A stretch of 64,000 bases of DNA from Nocardia suismassiliense (GCF_900269665.1 NZ_LT985361.1:8724174-8788173); one strand, 5' to 3'; positions 1 through 8,938 are shown, numbered from the stretch's first letter. Numbers and translations are program-made. Notes: generated from the letters alone by a model not told the origin.

Positions 1-252
1 CCGCTCAGCGTGCTGGAGATCCGCAAGCGCCCACTGCCACCGTTCTTCGAGAGCCAGCGCGAAAACCTCATCGTGGCAATGAAAACGGCGGCGCTCGAAG
101 GCTCGCATACCGCCTCGCTCGTCGCGGCGGGTGCAGTCGTGGTGTGCGCGGTGATCGTGGCGATATTCCTGCCGTGGGGTGCGCCGGAGGGTGAGTCGGT
201 CCTGCTCGCGTGGCGGAAAGAAGCTGAGCCCCAAGAGGATCCGGTCAACTGA
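1..252 (+). CDS. C-terminal end of an MFS (DHA2/EmrB-like) transporter, partial
   Basis: The open frame enters from the left edge and ends at a TGA. About 83 residues are visible: a cytosolic basic stretch, then one strongly hydrophobic helix (ASLVAAGAVVVCAVIVAIFL), then a short charged tail. In DHA2-type drug/proton antiporters the last transmembrane helix is preceded by just such a segment ('AMKTAALEGSHTAS'). No catalytic motif lies in this fragment, so the family call is an inference from the shape of the C-terminus. The next gene downstream is convergent. Confidence 0.5.
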   Translation, partial: PLSVLEIRKRPLPPFFESQRENLIVAMKTAALEGSHTASLVAAGAVVVCAVIVAIFLPWGAPEGESVLLAWRKEAEPQEDPVN

Positions 253-276
253 CCGCACGCGGACGTAGGTCGGAAT

Positions 277-291
277 CCGGAAGGGTTCCGG
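277..291 (+). terminator. Small hairpin between convergent genes
   Basis: CCGGAA and TTCCGG arms with a 3-nt loop lie between the transporter stop and the convergent flavin reductase stop. There is no T-run, so this is a weak terminator candidate. Confidence 0.3.
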
Positions 292-303
292 CCTTCGCCG
301 GTA

Positions 304-849
304 TCAGTGCGCTGTTCTGGCCACCAGATTGTTCAGTGCTTCGATTGCACCACTGCGGAATTCGGTAGTGCCGACCAAGCCGTCCGGTCCGACGTCGTCC
401 CGGCCGACCGGCAGCCGGGCACAACCGTCGGGGTCGACGTCGGCACCCACGTAACCGAGGACGAGCGCCAGTGTCGCGGCGGCCCCTTCACCCCGGTCGG
501 GTGCGGCCACGTTGATCCATGCGGTGGGCTTTTCGTAGAGGTCGGCGCTGCCGACGGTCCAGTCCAGCAGATTCTTGAGGCTGCCAGGCAGCGTGCCCGC
601 GTATTCGGGGGTGCAGAACAGCACCGCGTCGGCCTGCGAAAGCTGTTCGCGCAGTGCGAGAACCGACGGATGTGCGGTGCCGTCGTAATCCGGGTTGAAA
701 GCAGGCAGGTCGGCAAGGCCGCCGAACCAGCGCACGTCGACCTCGGCCGGCGCGAGCGCCTGCACTGTGCGCAACGCGGCGGAATTGGTCGACGCACCGC
801 GAGTGCTACCGGAGATGAGCAGGACAACCGTCACCGCTGTACCAACCAT
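304..849 (-). CDS. NADPH-dependent FMN reductase family protein
   Basis: A 181-residue flavodoxin-fold protein that would reduce FMN or quinones with NAD(P)H. The N-terminus reads VVLLISGSTRGASTN, the phosphate-binding loop of the family. 'TPEYAGTLPGSLKNLLDW' is the conserved flavin-contact segment of NADPH:FMN/azo/chromate reductases. The ATG at 849 is preferred over an upstream in-frame start at 885 because the family begins right at the first beta strand and the longer form would overlap the terminator of the ribosomal operon. It is transcribed in the same direction as rplK-rplA but separated from them by a strong terminator, so it is probably independently expressed. Substrate unknown. 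Confidence 0.8.
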   Translation of the reverse strand: MVGTAVTVVLLISGSTRGASTNSAALRTVQALAPAEVDVRWFGGLADLPAFNPDYDGTAHPSVLALREQLSQADAVLFCTPEYAGTLPGSLKNLLDWTVGSADLYEKPTAWINVAAPDRGEGAAATLALVLGYVGADVDPDGCARLPVGRDDVGPDGLVGTTEFRSGAIEALNNLVARTAH

Positions 850-884
850 GCCGGACCTGGAAATAGTCCGATACCGGAAAAGCA

Positions 885-919
885 CAAGGGCGGGAACGCG
901 TAATGCGTTCCCGCCCTTG
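885..919 (-). terminator. Rho-independent terminator of the rplK-rplA operon
   Basis: A perfect 15-bp inverted repeat with a 5-nt loop (arm CAAGGGCGGGAACGC) begins 21 bp past the rplA stop. On the minus strand it is followed by TGCTTTTCC, a short T-run. Confidence 0.85.
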
Positions 920-940
920 CGGACTCTGTCCAGGTGCTAC

Positions 941-1654
941 TTACGCGTCCTCGTCCAGGAGGTTGCGGGTGCGGTTCGGGTCCACCGGGATGCCCGGTCC
1001 GGTGTTCGTCGAGACCGTCACCTTCTTGACGTAGCGGCCCTTGGCGGTCGACGGCTTCACACGCAGGATCTCCTCCAGCGCGGCACCGTAGTTCTCCACC
1101 AGCTTGGCGTCGTCGAAGGAGGCCTTGCCGATAACGAAGTGCAGGTTGGCCTGCTTGTCGACGCGGAAGTTGATCTTTCCGCCCTTGATCTCGTTGACGG
1201 CCTTGGTCACGTCGTTGGTGACCGTGCCCGTCTTCGGGTTCGGCATCAGGCCACGCGGTCCGAGGACACGCGCGATCCGGCCGACCTTGGCCATCTGGTC
1301 CGGGGTGGCGATCGCGGCGTCGAATTCGAGCCAGCCGCCCTGGATCCGCTCGATCAGGTCCTCGGCGCCGACTGCGTCCGCACCGGCGGCTTCGGCCTCG
1401 GCGGCCTTCTCACCGGCCGCGAACACGATGACGCGGGCGGTCTTACCGGTGCCGTGCGGCAGGTTGACCGTGCCACGCACCATCTGGTCCGCCTTACGGG
1501 GATCCACGCCGAGACGAACGGCGACCTCGACGGTCGCGTCGGTCTTGGTGGTGGCGGTCTCCTTGGCCAGCCGCGCTGCGGCGAGCGGGGAGTACAGGGT
1601 GTCGCGATCGACCTTCTCGGCCGCGGCGAGATACGCCTTGCTTCGTTTTGCCAT
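941..1654 (-). CDS. rplA: 50S ribosomal protein L1
   Basis: 237 residues, normal length for actinobacterial L1. It binds 23S rRNA at the mobile L1 stalk next to the E site, and in many bacteria represses its own operon. The signature 'GPRGLMPNPKTGTV' is plain, as is the N-terminal MAKRSKAYLAAAEKV. It follows rplK with a 77-bp gap, the usual nusG-rplK-rplA order, and the operon ends at the strong hairpin downstream. Confidence 0.98.
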   Translation of the reverse strand: MAKRSKAYLAAAEKVDRDTLYSPLAAARLAKETATTKTDATVEVAVRLGVDPRKADQMVRGTVNLPHGTGKTARVIVFAAGEKAAEAEAAGADAVGAEDLIERIQGGWLEFDAAIATPDQMAKVGRIARVLGPRGLMPNPKTGTVTNDVTKAVNEIKGGKINFRVDKQANLHFVIGKASFDDAKLVENYGAALEEILRVKPSTAKGRYVKKVTVSTNTGPGIPVDPNRTRNLLDEDA

Positions 1655-1731
1655 AATTCTCTGTCCTTAAGTGTCTGGTTCAGCCGTGGTTTGCGGGCCT
1701 GGCCGGCCCTCCCACCTGGAGCTGCGGAGGC

Positions 1732-2166
1732 TCAGCCCTCGACGGTGATGCCCATCGAACGCGCGGTACCCGCGATGATCTTCGCCGCCTGATCGATGTC
1801 GTTGGCGTTCAGATCTTCCTGCTTGGTCTTGGCGATCTCGCGCACCTGATCCATGGTCACCTTGGCGACCTTGAGGCGGTGCGGCTCAGCCGAACCCTTC
1901 TGCACACCGGCGGCCTTGAGCAGCAGCCGAGCGGCGGGCGGGGTCTTCAGCTTGAAGTCGAACGAGCGATCCTCGTAGACCGAGATCTCGACCGGAATGA
2001 CGTTGCCACGCTGCGACTCGGTCGCGGCGTTGTACGCCTTGCAGAACTCCATGATGTTGACGCCGTGCTGACCGAGCGCGGGACCCACCGGAGGGGCGGG
2101 GTTCGCCTGGCCGGCCTGGATCTGAAGCTTGATGATCCCGGCGAGCTTCTTCTTCTTGGGGGGCAT
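1732..2166 (-). CDS. rplK: 50S ribosomal protein L11
   Basis: 144 residues. It forms the GTPase-associated centre with L10/L12 and is the site of thiopeptide action and of RelA signalling. The N-terminal domain '[22 protein letters not shown]' region (proline-rich linker binding thiostrepton) and the C-terminal rRNA-binding domain ending in '[13 protein letters not shown]' are intact. It lies between nusG and rplA in the conserved order. Confidence 0.98.
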
Positions 2167-2262
2167 CTTTCTTTCCTAGGTGTCTGTTTTCCTTGCTCTT
2201 TGCAAGTGCTGGTGTTGCGGTCCGCAGCCGGGCGGATGCCGTCGGCCGCTCACGTAACAGGA

Positions 2263-3093
2263 CTAAATCTTCGCAACCTGGGTGAAGCCGAGCTCGACCG
2301 GGGTCTCGCGGCCGAAGATCGACACGAGCACCTTGAGCTTCTGCTGCTCGGCGTTGACCTCGGAGATGCTGGCGGGCAGCGTCGCGAACGGGCCGTCCAT
2401 CACGGTCACCGACTCGCCGACCTCGAAGTCGACCTCGATGGTCGGCTTGGACACCGACTCGGCGGCGGACTCGGCCGAACCCGCGGCACCGGCGGTGGCG
2501 GCGGCCTTCTTCTGCTGGGCGGCGGGGACCAGGAACTTCACCACGTCGTCGATGGACAGCGGCGACGGGCGCGAGGTGGCGCCGACGAAACCGGTGACAC
2601 CGGGGGTGTTGCGCACGGCGCCCCAGGACTCGTCGTTGAGTTCCATCCGGACCAGGATGTAGCCGGGCAGCACCTTGCGGTTGACGTTCTTGCGCTGGCC
2701 GTTCTTGATCTCGGTGACCTCTTCGGTCGGCACCTCGACCTGGAAGATGTACTCCTCGAGGTCCAGGTTCTGCACGCGGGTCTCGAGGTTGGCCTTCACC
2801 TTGTTCTCGTAACCGGCGTAAGAGTGGATGACGTACCAGTCACCGGGGGCGCGACGCAGCGCGGCCTTCATTTCCGCGACCGGGTCGGCGGGCTCTTCGT
2901 CGATCGGAGCGGCCGCAGCGGCCTCGTCGATCTCCGACGCGGCGCCCTCGGAGTCCACGTCCTCGGAGTCTTCGACGGTCGTGGCGTCGTCGGTCGTGGG
3001 ATCCACCACCGCGTCCTCGACCGGGAACTCTTCGTTTGTGTCGTTCTCCGGGGTGCTCACTGGGGCACTCGCTTCCTGTGTCGTCACGTACAT
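2263..3093 (-). CDS. nusG: Transcription termination/antitermination factor NusG
   Basis: Binds RNA polymerase and couples it to the ribosome or Rho. Three parts are visible: an acidic, low-complexity N-terminal extension of about 85 residues, typical of actinobacterial NusG; the NGN domain starting at 'DWYVIHSYAGYENKVK'; and the C-terminal KOW domain (roughly 222-276, 'GESVTVMDGPFATLP'). A linker rich in Ala/Glu/Ser separates NGN and KOW. The start is uncertain: ATG at 3093 has no spaced ribosome site, GTG at 3087 has AGAGG six bases upstream, and GTG at 3060 begins the commonly seen STPEND sequence. The gene follows secE by 85 bp. Confidence 0.95.
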   Translation of the reverse strand: MYVTTQEASAPVSTPENDTNEEFPVEDAVVDPTTDDATTVEDSEDVDSEGAASEIDEAAAAAPIDEEPADPVAEMKAALRRAPGDWYVIHSYAGYENKVKANLETRVQNLDLEEYIFQVEVPTEEVTEIKNGQRKNVNRKVLPGYILVRMELNDESWGAVRNTPGVTGFVGATSRPSPLSIDDVVKFLVPAAQQKKAAATAGAAGSAESAAESVSKPTIEVDFEVGESVTVMDGPFATLPASISEVNAEQQKLKVLVSIFGRETPVELGFTQVAKI

Positions 3094-3178
3094 CCTCTGC
3101 GTGCCGGGGCCGGGCGCGCGGCGGAACTACTCCACCCGTGTCCGCCCCGGGATCGGCCGGCGGCGTCGGCGTCGATCT

Positions 3179-3571
3179 CTAGCCGAACAGCCAGTTGACA
3201 CCCTTGATGAACGCCACATCCAACCCGCTGATGAACGCGACCATGAAGATCACGAACACCAGAACAACGCTCGTATAGGTGACCATCTGCTTCCGGTTGG
3301 GCCAGATCACCTTGCGCAGTTCCGCGACTACTTCACGCAGGAACTTGATCAAACGCTTGAACGGATTAGCCGTCTTCGTGCGTTCGGCCCGATCGGTCTT
3401 GGCTGCCTTGCGCGACGAAGGCCGATCGAGTGTGGCGATCGAACCTGTGTCGGACGACGCACCGCGAGTCCGCCGGGCGGAACGCTTGCCGCTCGGCCGG
3501 GCCACCGCGGCGGTGTCATCGCCGTCGTCGGTCGCATGCGCGCCGTGGCGAGAATCCCGCTCGTCGACCAC
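3179..3571 (-). CDS. secE: Preprotein translocase subunit SecE
   Basis: 130 residues. The first ~65 are charged and disordered, as in other actinobacteria. They are followed by the amphipathic helix 'FLREVVAELRKVIWPNRKQ', which clamps SecY, and one transmembrane helix ('VVLVFVIFMVAFISGL'). The start codon is GTG. The gene sits between tRNA-Trp and nusG, the order seen throughout the Mycobacteriales. Confidence 0.95.
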   Translation of the reverse strand: MVDERDSRHGAHATDDGDDTAAVARPSGKRSARRTRGASSDTGSIATLDRPSSRKAAKTDRAERTKTANPFKRLIKFLREVVAELRKVIWPNRKQMVTYTSVVLVFVIFMVAFISGLDVAFIKGVNWLFG

Positions 3572-3638
3572 GTCGATCCTTTCGTCGCTGGCATGCTGGT
3601 TCTTTTCGAGCGACCTGCATGCAGTCGCTGCGGAAAGG

Positions 3639-3711
<73 letters not shown>

Positions 3712-4014
3712 TCGGCTGGACCGTATCGGCTGTCCAACCACTGTTCGGTATTCAGTTGTAGAACTCCGGTGCCACCACATGACACGCGCGCTGCTTTCGC
3801 AGTCGCCGGCCCCGTGGGCGAAACCTTGACGGCTTCACCTGGAACCAGCCCTACAGAGCAGCGCGCAGCGGCTGGTGACCCCAGAAATCCGAGTGTACGT
3901 TACCGCCCGCGTCGATAGCCAATCAGGGTCAGGCGACCAGGTCAGGCTGTATCCAGTTGGCCTGATCGGGGCCCTGCATGGTCACGCAAGCTACCGCCTC
4001 CGGGCCTGATCCTC
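3712..4014. other. Non-coding gap between hadAB and tRNA-Trp
   Basis: 303 bp without a convincing gene. It must hold the promoter of the trpT-secE-nusG transcript, but I cannot fix -10/-35 boxes with confidence. A 7-bp inverted repeat (GGCCTGA/TCAGGCC, 4003-4021) overlaps the hadAB stop codon and may end that transcript. In mycobacteria this place holds hadC, which is absent here. Confidence 0.5.
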
Positions 4015-5133
4015 TCAGGCCAGTTGCACGGTTGCCGTCGCGCGCCCGAAGATCTTGCGCCCCGCCGACTTCGCCACGATGGCGACGACCGCGGTCCGCG
4101 TCTCCGGATCCACCGACTTCACTTTACCGGTGTACTCGATCTCGGCGGCCTCGTCGGTGCCGACGTAGACCGGGCTGGTGAAGCGGACGTTGTACTCCTT
4201 GACCGCGCCGGGATCGCCGAGCCAGGAGGTGACGAAGCCGCCGCCGAGGCCCATGGTGAGCATGCCGTGCGCGACCACGTTGTCCAGGCCGACGAGCTTG
4301 ATGACCTCGTCGCTCCAGTGGATCGGGTTGGCGTCGCCGGAGACACCGGCGTAGTTCACCAGGTCGCCGCGGGTGAGCCGGACGATGCGGGCGGGCAGTT
4401 CGTCGCCGACCGCGATGTCGTCGAAGCTGATCGCATGCTTGCTCGGCGTGATCTCGGGCACCGTGGCCGGCTGCACCGGCGCGGCAACGACATTGGCGCG
4501 CGGCTTGTGGTCCGGTGCGTCCTCGCCGATGCCGTGCATCAGCACGTTGCGCACGGTGTCGTTGAGGTTCGGGTCGATGTCGCCGCCGCTGCGGCCGATG
4601 AGCGTGGTGTAGGTGGTGAGCACCAGCTCGTCGTTCTGCGCGGTGACGATGTTCTTGGTGACGATGATGTCGCCGCCGAAGGCCTGCCGGAACGAGTGCA
4701 GGTAGACATCGCAGACCAGCTGGTCGCCGACCTTGATCGGCCGGTGGAACTCCAGGATCTGGTCGGTCTGCAGAATCTGGCTCAGGTCGTAGCCGGTGAC
4801 AATCTGCTCGAAGAGCTTGCGCTGGGCCAGAATGCCGACCAGGGAGATGAAGGTCAGCGGCGCGAGCAGGCCGTCGTAGCCGTACTCCTGCGCGAGGTCC
4901 TCGTCCCAGTGCACCGGGTGGTAGTCCTGCACGGCGCGCGCGTATTCGCGCACCTTCTCGCGGCCGACCTCGTAGTAGTCGTCGACGCGGTAGTGGTGAC
5001 CGACCATCGAGGCCGCGTGCGCCGCGGGGTCGAAGGTCTCGACCGCCTGAACCGCTTCGTCTGTACCGGTGTTGATTGTCACGGGAGGACTGTACCTATC
5101 TGACCCCGAGCCCGGAGTCGGCGGAGCGTTCAC
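4015..5133 (-). CDS. hadAB: Fused (3R)-hydroxyacyl-ACP dehydratase HadA-HadB
   Basis: 372 residues with two hotdog (MaoC-like) halves. Residues ~30-190 match HadA: 'YYEVGREKVREYARAVQDYH' opens the half, and the 'HRPIKVGDQLVCDV' strand lies within it. Residues ~230-372 match HadB, with the hydratase-2 motif 'YAGVSGDANPIHW' carrying the catalytic Asp and His. In mycobacteria hadA and hadB are separate proteins of the FAS-II mycolate elongation cycle that pair as a heterodimer. Here one chain supplies both halves, so it would dehydrate beta-hydroxyacyl-AcpM alone. The start is uncertain: neither ATG 5133 nor the internal GTG (5082) has a clear ribosome site. hadC is missing from the locus. Confidence 0.92.
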   Translation of the reverse strand: MNAPPTPGSGSDRYSPPVTINTGTDEAVQAVETFDPAAHAASMVGHHYRVDDYYEVGREKVREYARAVQDYHPVHWDEDLAQEYGYDGLLAPLTFISLVGILAQRKLFEQIVTGYDLSQILQTDQILEFHRPIKVGDQLVCDVYLHSFRQAFGGDIIVTKNIVTAQNDELVLTTYTTLIGRSGGDIDPNLNDTVRNVLMHGIGEDAPDHKPRANVVAAPVQPATVPEITPSKHAISFDDIAVGDELPARIVRLTRGDLVNYAGVSGDANPIHWSDEVIKLVGLDNVVAHGMLTMGLGGGFVTSWLGDPGAVKEYNVRFTSPVYVGTDEAAEIEYTGKVKSVDPETRTAVVAIVAKSAGRKIFGRATATVQLA

Positions 5134-5243
5134 GAGCGGGCCTCGCTAGCGCGCGGCTTCCGTCGTGACCGCAGTGGCGGCTGTGACTCTCGTTCCCTCG
5201 CTATTGCTCGCTCACCTACCGCACCCGACCGCGAAAATGCGTC

Positions 5244-5267
5244 AGGGCCGGACAAACGTCCGGCCCT
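5244..5267 (-). terminator. Hairpin downstream of rpmG
   Basis: Perfect 10-bp stem AGGGCCGGAC/GTCCGGCCCT with a 4-nt loop, 80 bp past the rpmG stop. It separates rpmG from hadAB, so hadAB probably has its own promoter in 5134-5240. The T-run is weak. Confidence 0.6.
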
Positions 5268-5346
5268 CGCACTGTCACGATCCGAGATTGCCGGGAGCAA
5301 TCAAACTCCCAGCGCCGATCCACGCGGCAGCATCACGCGTGGCGGA

Positions 5347-5517
5347 CTAGCGGGATTCTTTGTGTCCCCGGTGCGTGCCGCAGTTCGGGCAGAACTTCTT
5401 GAGTTCCAGCCGATCCGGGTCGTTGCGCCGGTTCTTCTTGGTGATGTAGTTGCGGTGCTTGCACTGCTCGCAGGCCAAGGTGATCTTTGGCCGGACATCG
5501 GTGGACTTCGCGGCCAC
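5347..5517 (-). CDS. rpmG: 50S ribosomal protein L33
   Basis: 56 residues from a GTG with ribosome site GAAGGAA. The sequence VAAKSTDVRPKITLACEQC then HRNYITKKNRRNDPDRLELKK is diagnostic of L33. It is the zinc-binding (C+) form, with CxxC pairs CEQC and CPNC. It follows tRNA-Thr and tRNA-Met on the same strand, the rpmG2 position of M. tuberculosis. Zinc-free L33 paralogues exist in actinobacteria but none is in this window. Confidence 0.95.
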   Translation of the reverse strand: MAAKSTDVRPKITLACEQCKHRNYITKKNRRNDPDRLELKKFCPNCGTHRGHKESR

Positions 5518-5562
5518 GATATTCCTTCTTTCGGGTCAACCAGTTGGTCTGATCGGTTTTGG

Positions 5563-5635
5563 TAGCGATGGCCGGACTTGAACCGGCGACACAACGATTA
5601 TGAGTCGTTTGCTCTACCGACTGAGCTACACCGCC
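5563..5635 (-). tRNA. metT: tRNA-Met (CAT), elongator
   Basis: 73 nt. Acceptor GGCGGTG pairs with CATCGCT through two G-U pairs, discriminator A, anticodon CAT in loop CTCATAA, T-loop GGTTCAAGTCC. The first acceptor position is paired (G-U), unlike an initiator tRNA. Confidence 0.93.
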
Positions 5636-5727
5636 ACGGGGTCGCATTGCTGTGGTGCGGCGCCCCGGCTTCCACCAGAGTGGAAACTATATGCGATGCC
5701 GAGTCGGTCACCACCGGCAATCCGGCG

Positions 5728-5800
5728 AGCCCCCTAACGGAATCGAACCGTTGACCTTTTCCTTACCATGGAAACGCTCTGCCGACTGAGCTAAGGGGGC
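5728..5800 (-). tRNA. thrT: tRNA-Thr (GGT)
   Basis: 73 nt. Acceptor GCCCCCT/AGGGGGC, anticodon stem TTTCC/GGAAA around loop ATGGTAA (anticodon GGT), T-loop GGTTCGATTCC, discriminator T. Confidence 0.95.
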
Positions 5801-6011
5801 ATGACTACTTCCGCACCAGGACTAGAACGTTGGACCCCGGCGCGGCGAAGTCTTGAACGAGGTTACACACCCAACGGTCAGAGCTCCAAACCGGGTGGTC
5901 AGGAGCCTTTTTCCGGAGATCATCCGGGCCGAGCACGGCATCGAGAGCGGCCGGCGGACCCGGTAAGCACGAAACCCCCGCGGATCGAAGTCGATCCACG
6001 GGGGTTCCGGG

Positions 6012-6094
6012 TGGCAGATGTAGGATTCGAACCTACGTAGGCTTTCGCCGACGGATTTACAGTCCGCTCCCATTGGCCGCTCGGGCAATCTGCC
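6012..6094 (-). tRNA. tyrT: tRNA-Tyr (GTA)
   Basis: 83 nt with the long variable arm of a class II tRNA. Acceptor GGCAGAT/ATCTGCC, anticodon GTA in CTGTAAA, T-loop GGTTCGAATCC, discriminator A. Confidence 0.95.
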
Positions 6095-6260
6095 GTCGCG
6101 CTCTCGGCGCGAAAAGCAGAATACATCCACCCCCCGCCCTGATTGCAAACCGGCTGGCCATCGGCCATGCGGCGGGACTACGGTCACGCTCCGGGGTACA
6201 ACTAACGTGACCGATCAACCGGTCGAGCGAGCAGTTAGACCGCCAGGACAGGAGCGAAGT

Positions 6261-6752
6261 GTGGCCGATTCGTCATTCGATGTCGTCAGCAAGGTCGAAC
6301 GTCAGGAGGTCGACAACGCCCTGCACCAGGCCGAGAAGGAGCTGACCACCCGGTACGACTTCCGTGGCACCGGCGCGGCCATCGAGTGGTCCGGCGAGGA
6401 CAAGATCGTGCTGACGGCCGAGGCCGAGGAGCGGGTCAAGGCGGCGCTGGAGGTGTTCAAGGAGAAGCTGATTCGCCGCGACATCTCGCTCAAGGCGTTC
6501 GACGCCGGCGAGCCGGTCGCCTCCGGCAAGACCTACAAGATCACCGGAACACTGGTGCAGGGCATCGACACCGAGCATGCGAAAAAGATCACCAAGAAGA
6601 TCCGCGACGAGGGCCCGAAGGGCGTGAAGGCGCAGATCCAGGGTGAGGAACTGCGGGTGAGCAGCAAGAAGCGCGACGACCTGCAGGCCGTCATCTCGCT
6701 GCTGAAGGGCGAGGATTTCGGCATCGCCCTGCAGTTCGTCAACTACCGCTAG
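6261..6752 (+). CDS. YajQ family cyclic-di-GMP/nucleotide-binding protein
   Basis: 163 residues, exactly the family length when begun at the GTG at 6261, which has ribosome site CAGGAGCG. The N-terminus VADSSFDVVSKVERQEVDNA and the 'TRYDFRGTGAAIEW' segment are typical. YajQ proteins have two ferredoxin-like domains and bind nucleotides; in Xanthomonas and Pseudomonas relatives bind c-di-GMP and act with a transcription factor. The role in actinobacteria is not established. A longer in-frame start at 6207 adds 18 residues not seen in the family. Confidence 0.92.
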   Translation: MADSSFDVVSKVERQEVDNALHQAEKELTTRYDFRGTGAAIEWSGEDKIVLTAEAEERVKAALEVFKEKLIRRDISLKAFDAGEPVASGKTYKITGTLVQGIDTEHAKKITKKIRDEGPKGVKAQIQGEELRVSSKKRDDLQAVISLLKGEDFGIALQFVNYR

Positions 6753-6760
6753 CGAGTGGC

Positions 6761-7639
6761 CTAGGGCTTCGGGCCGCCCGCCATTTCCTCCAGGCGAGCG
6801 ATGCGCTCGGCCATCGGGGGGTGCGTGGAGAACCAGCGGGCGGCACGCTCGCCCGCTCGGAACGGGTTGGCGATCATCAGGTGTGACTGGGCGGTCAATT
6901 GCGGCTCAGGCGGCAACGGGGCGGCTTGCACGCCGCGCTCCAGTTTGCGCAGCGCCGAGGCGAGGGCGAGCGGGTCGCCGGTGAGTTCGGCGCCGGACTG
7001 GTCCGCCTGATATTCGCGGGAGCGGGAGACGGCCAGCTTGATCAGGCTCGCCGCGATCGGCCCGAGCAGCGAAACGAGCAGCACGCCGAGCATGTTCGGG
7101 CCTTCGCCGTTGCGATTGCCGCCGAACGCGGAGGCGAAGAAGGCCAGGTTGGCCAGGCCGGAGATGACCGCGGCGAGCGCGCCTGCGACCGACGAGATCA
7201 GGATGTCGCGGTTGTAGACGTGCGATAGCTCGTGGCCGAGCACGGCCCGTAGCTCCCGCTCGTCCAGGATCTGCAGGATGCCGCTGGTACAGCAGACCGC
7301 GGCGTGCCGGGGACTGCGGCCGGTGGCAAAGGCGTTGGGGGCGTTGGTCGGGCTGATGTAGAGCCGCGGCATCGGCTGGCGCGCGGTGGTCGCCAGCTCA
7401 CGCACGATCCGGTAGATCACCGGCGCTTCCAGCTCGCTGACCGGTTGCGCGTGCATCGCCTTCAACGCGAGTTTGTCGCTGTTGAAGTACGCGTATGCGT
7501 TCATGCCGACGGCGAGCAGGATGGCGATGATCAGGATCGTCGGGCTGCGGAACGCCGCGCCGGCGAGCACGATCAAGGCCGACAGGCCGACCATCAGTCC
7601 GAAGGTCTTCAACCCATTCGCGTACCCGTGCCCGTGCAT
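6761..7639 (-). CDS. htpX: Membrane zinc metalloprotease HtpX
   Basis: 292 residues, M48 family. It degrades misfolded membrane proteins under stress, with the active site in the cytosol. Two hydrophobic helices come at the start ('LMVGLSALIVLAGAAF', 'ILIIAILLAVGMNAYAYF'). The zinc motif HELSH ('VLGHELSHVYNRD') and the third ligand Glu in 'SREYQADQSGAEL' follow, with two more membrane segments between them. It is convergent with yajQ with only 8 bp between stops. Its place beside grcC1 matches Rv0563-Rv0562. Confidence 0.97.
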   Translation of the reverse strand: MHGHGYANGLKTFGLMVGLSALIVLAGAAFRSPTILIIAILLAVGMNAYAYFNSDKLALKAMHAQPVSELEAPVIYRIVRELATTARQPMPRLYISPTNAPNAFATGRSPRHAAVCCTSGILQILDERELRAVLGHELSHVYNRDILISSVAGALAAVISGLANLAFFASAFGGNRNGEGPNMLGVLLVSLLGPIAASLIKLAVSRSREYQADQSGAELTGDPLALASALRKLERGVQAAPLPPEPQLTAQSHLMIANPFRAGERAARWFSTHPPMAERIARLEEMAGGPKP

Positions 7640-7721
7640 CGGTCTCCTTGCCCACTCCCCCGAACGTTGAGTGTTGACAACGGGTCAACGATAGAAGCAC
7701 GAAGCAAAGTTCCTGCTGAAC

Positions 7722-8744
7722 TCAGCCGACGCGCTCGATCGTGTAGCGCACGAGGTGTTCGAGGGCGTCGTTGGCGGGTCCGGCGGGCAGCGCGGAGAGT
7801 TCGGCGTGCGCGATGTCGGCGAAGCCTTGCAGCTTCTCCTTGGCCAGCACCATGCCGTGCGAGCGGGACAGCAGGTCGAGGGCTTCCTCGACCTCGGCGT
7901 CGGTTTGCAGCGGGTTGGCGAGCAGTTTGCGCAGGCGGTCGCCGTCGGCGCCCTCGTCGCGCAGCGCGTACAGCACCGGCAGCGTGTGCACGCCCTCGCG
8001 CAGGTCGGTGCCGGGGGTCTTACCGGACTGCTCGGCGGCCGAGGAGATGTCGATGATGTCATCGGAGATCTGGAAGGCGGTGCCGACCGCGTCACCGAGG
8101 CGGGCCAGCCGCTCGACGTGCTCGGTGCCCGCGCCGGAGAAGGTGCCGCCGAAGCGACCGGCGGCCGCGATCAGCGACCCGGTCTTCTCCCAGACGACGC
8201 GCAGGTAGTGCTCGACCGGGTCCTGGGATTCGCGGGCGCCCATGGTCTCGCGCATCTGGCCGGTGACCAGTTCGGCGAAGGTTTCGGCGATGATGCGGAC
8301 CGCATCGGGGCCCAGCGTCGAGGTGAGCCGGGAGGCGTGGGCGAACAGGTAGTCGCCGGCCAGGATCGCGATGTTGTTGCCCCAGCGCGAGTTCACGCTC
8401 GGGGCGCCGCGGCGCATGGTGGCCTCGTCCATCACGTCGTCGTGGTACAGCGTGGCCAGGTGCACGAGTTCGACAACGGTGCCCGCGGTGATCAGCGCGG
8501 GATCGGTCGGGTTCGGGCCGAGCTGGCCGGTGAGGATGGTGAACAGCGGACGGAACCGCTTGCCGCCGGCTTTCGCCAGGTGCAGCGCCGCCTCCTGCAG
8601 GAAGTCTTCGCCGTCGGACAGCTCGTCGACCAGGAGCTTCTCGACCTCTTCCAGGCCGTTGCGCACGGTCGCCGCGAGTTCGGTGTCGACGAGATCGACC
8701 CCGGCCACCACGGTGCTCTCGTCCTTCACAGCCGATGTGCTCAT
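7722..8744 (-). CDS. grcC1: Polyprenyl (heptaprenyl-type) diphosphate synthase
   Basis: 340 residues from the ATG at 8744, with ribosome site GGGAGAAG; an upstream start adds 10 residues. It extends allylic diphosphates with isopentenyl diphosphate to make the menaquinone side chain. The first Asp-rich motif is DDVMD ('LYHDDVMDEATMRRG') and the second is DDIID ('FQISDDIIDISS'), both complete, so it should be catalytically competent. 'GGKRFRP' is also present. It is divergent from menJ, the same pairing as Rv0562/Rv0561c. Chain length cannot be read with certainty. Confidence 0.93.
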   Translation of the reverse strand: MSTSAVKDESTVVAGVDLVDTELAATVRNGLEEVEKLLVDELSDGEDFLQEAALHLAKAGGKRFRPLFTILTGQLGPNPTDPALITAGTVVELVHLATLYHDDVMDEATMRRGAPSVNSRWGNNIAILAGDYLFAHASRLTSTLGPDAVRIIAETFAELVTGQMRETMGARESQDPVEHYLRVVWEKTGSLIAAAGRFGGTFSGAGTEHVERLARLGDAVGTAFQISDDIIDISSAAEQSGKTPGTDLREGVHTLPVLYALRDEGADGDRLRKLLANPLQTDAEVEEALDLLSRSHGMVLAKEKLQGFADIAHAELSALPAGPANDALEHLVRYTIERVG

Positions 8745-8938
8745 TTCTTCTCCCACCGATCCGTCCGACCCCACGATAGAGAACCTAGCGTGTCCCCAGC
8801 GGATGGCCCATGAACACCGTCACTATGCGGTGTATCAGACACTTTCGCACACCATTTTCCGCGCGCCGCGCCGACCCGCGTGGCGGCTGACGCGCCCGCC
8901 GTCGACACGAACAAGATTGCCCTGCAAGTATTGAGCGC

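Noticed and set aside
1732..3198. Long plus-strand frame opposite rplK and nusG
   Set aside because: Antisense shadow of conserved ribosomal and transcription genes.
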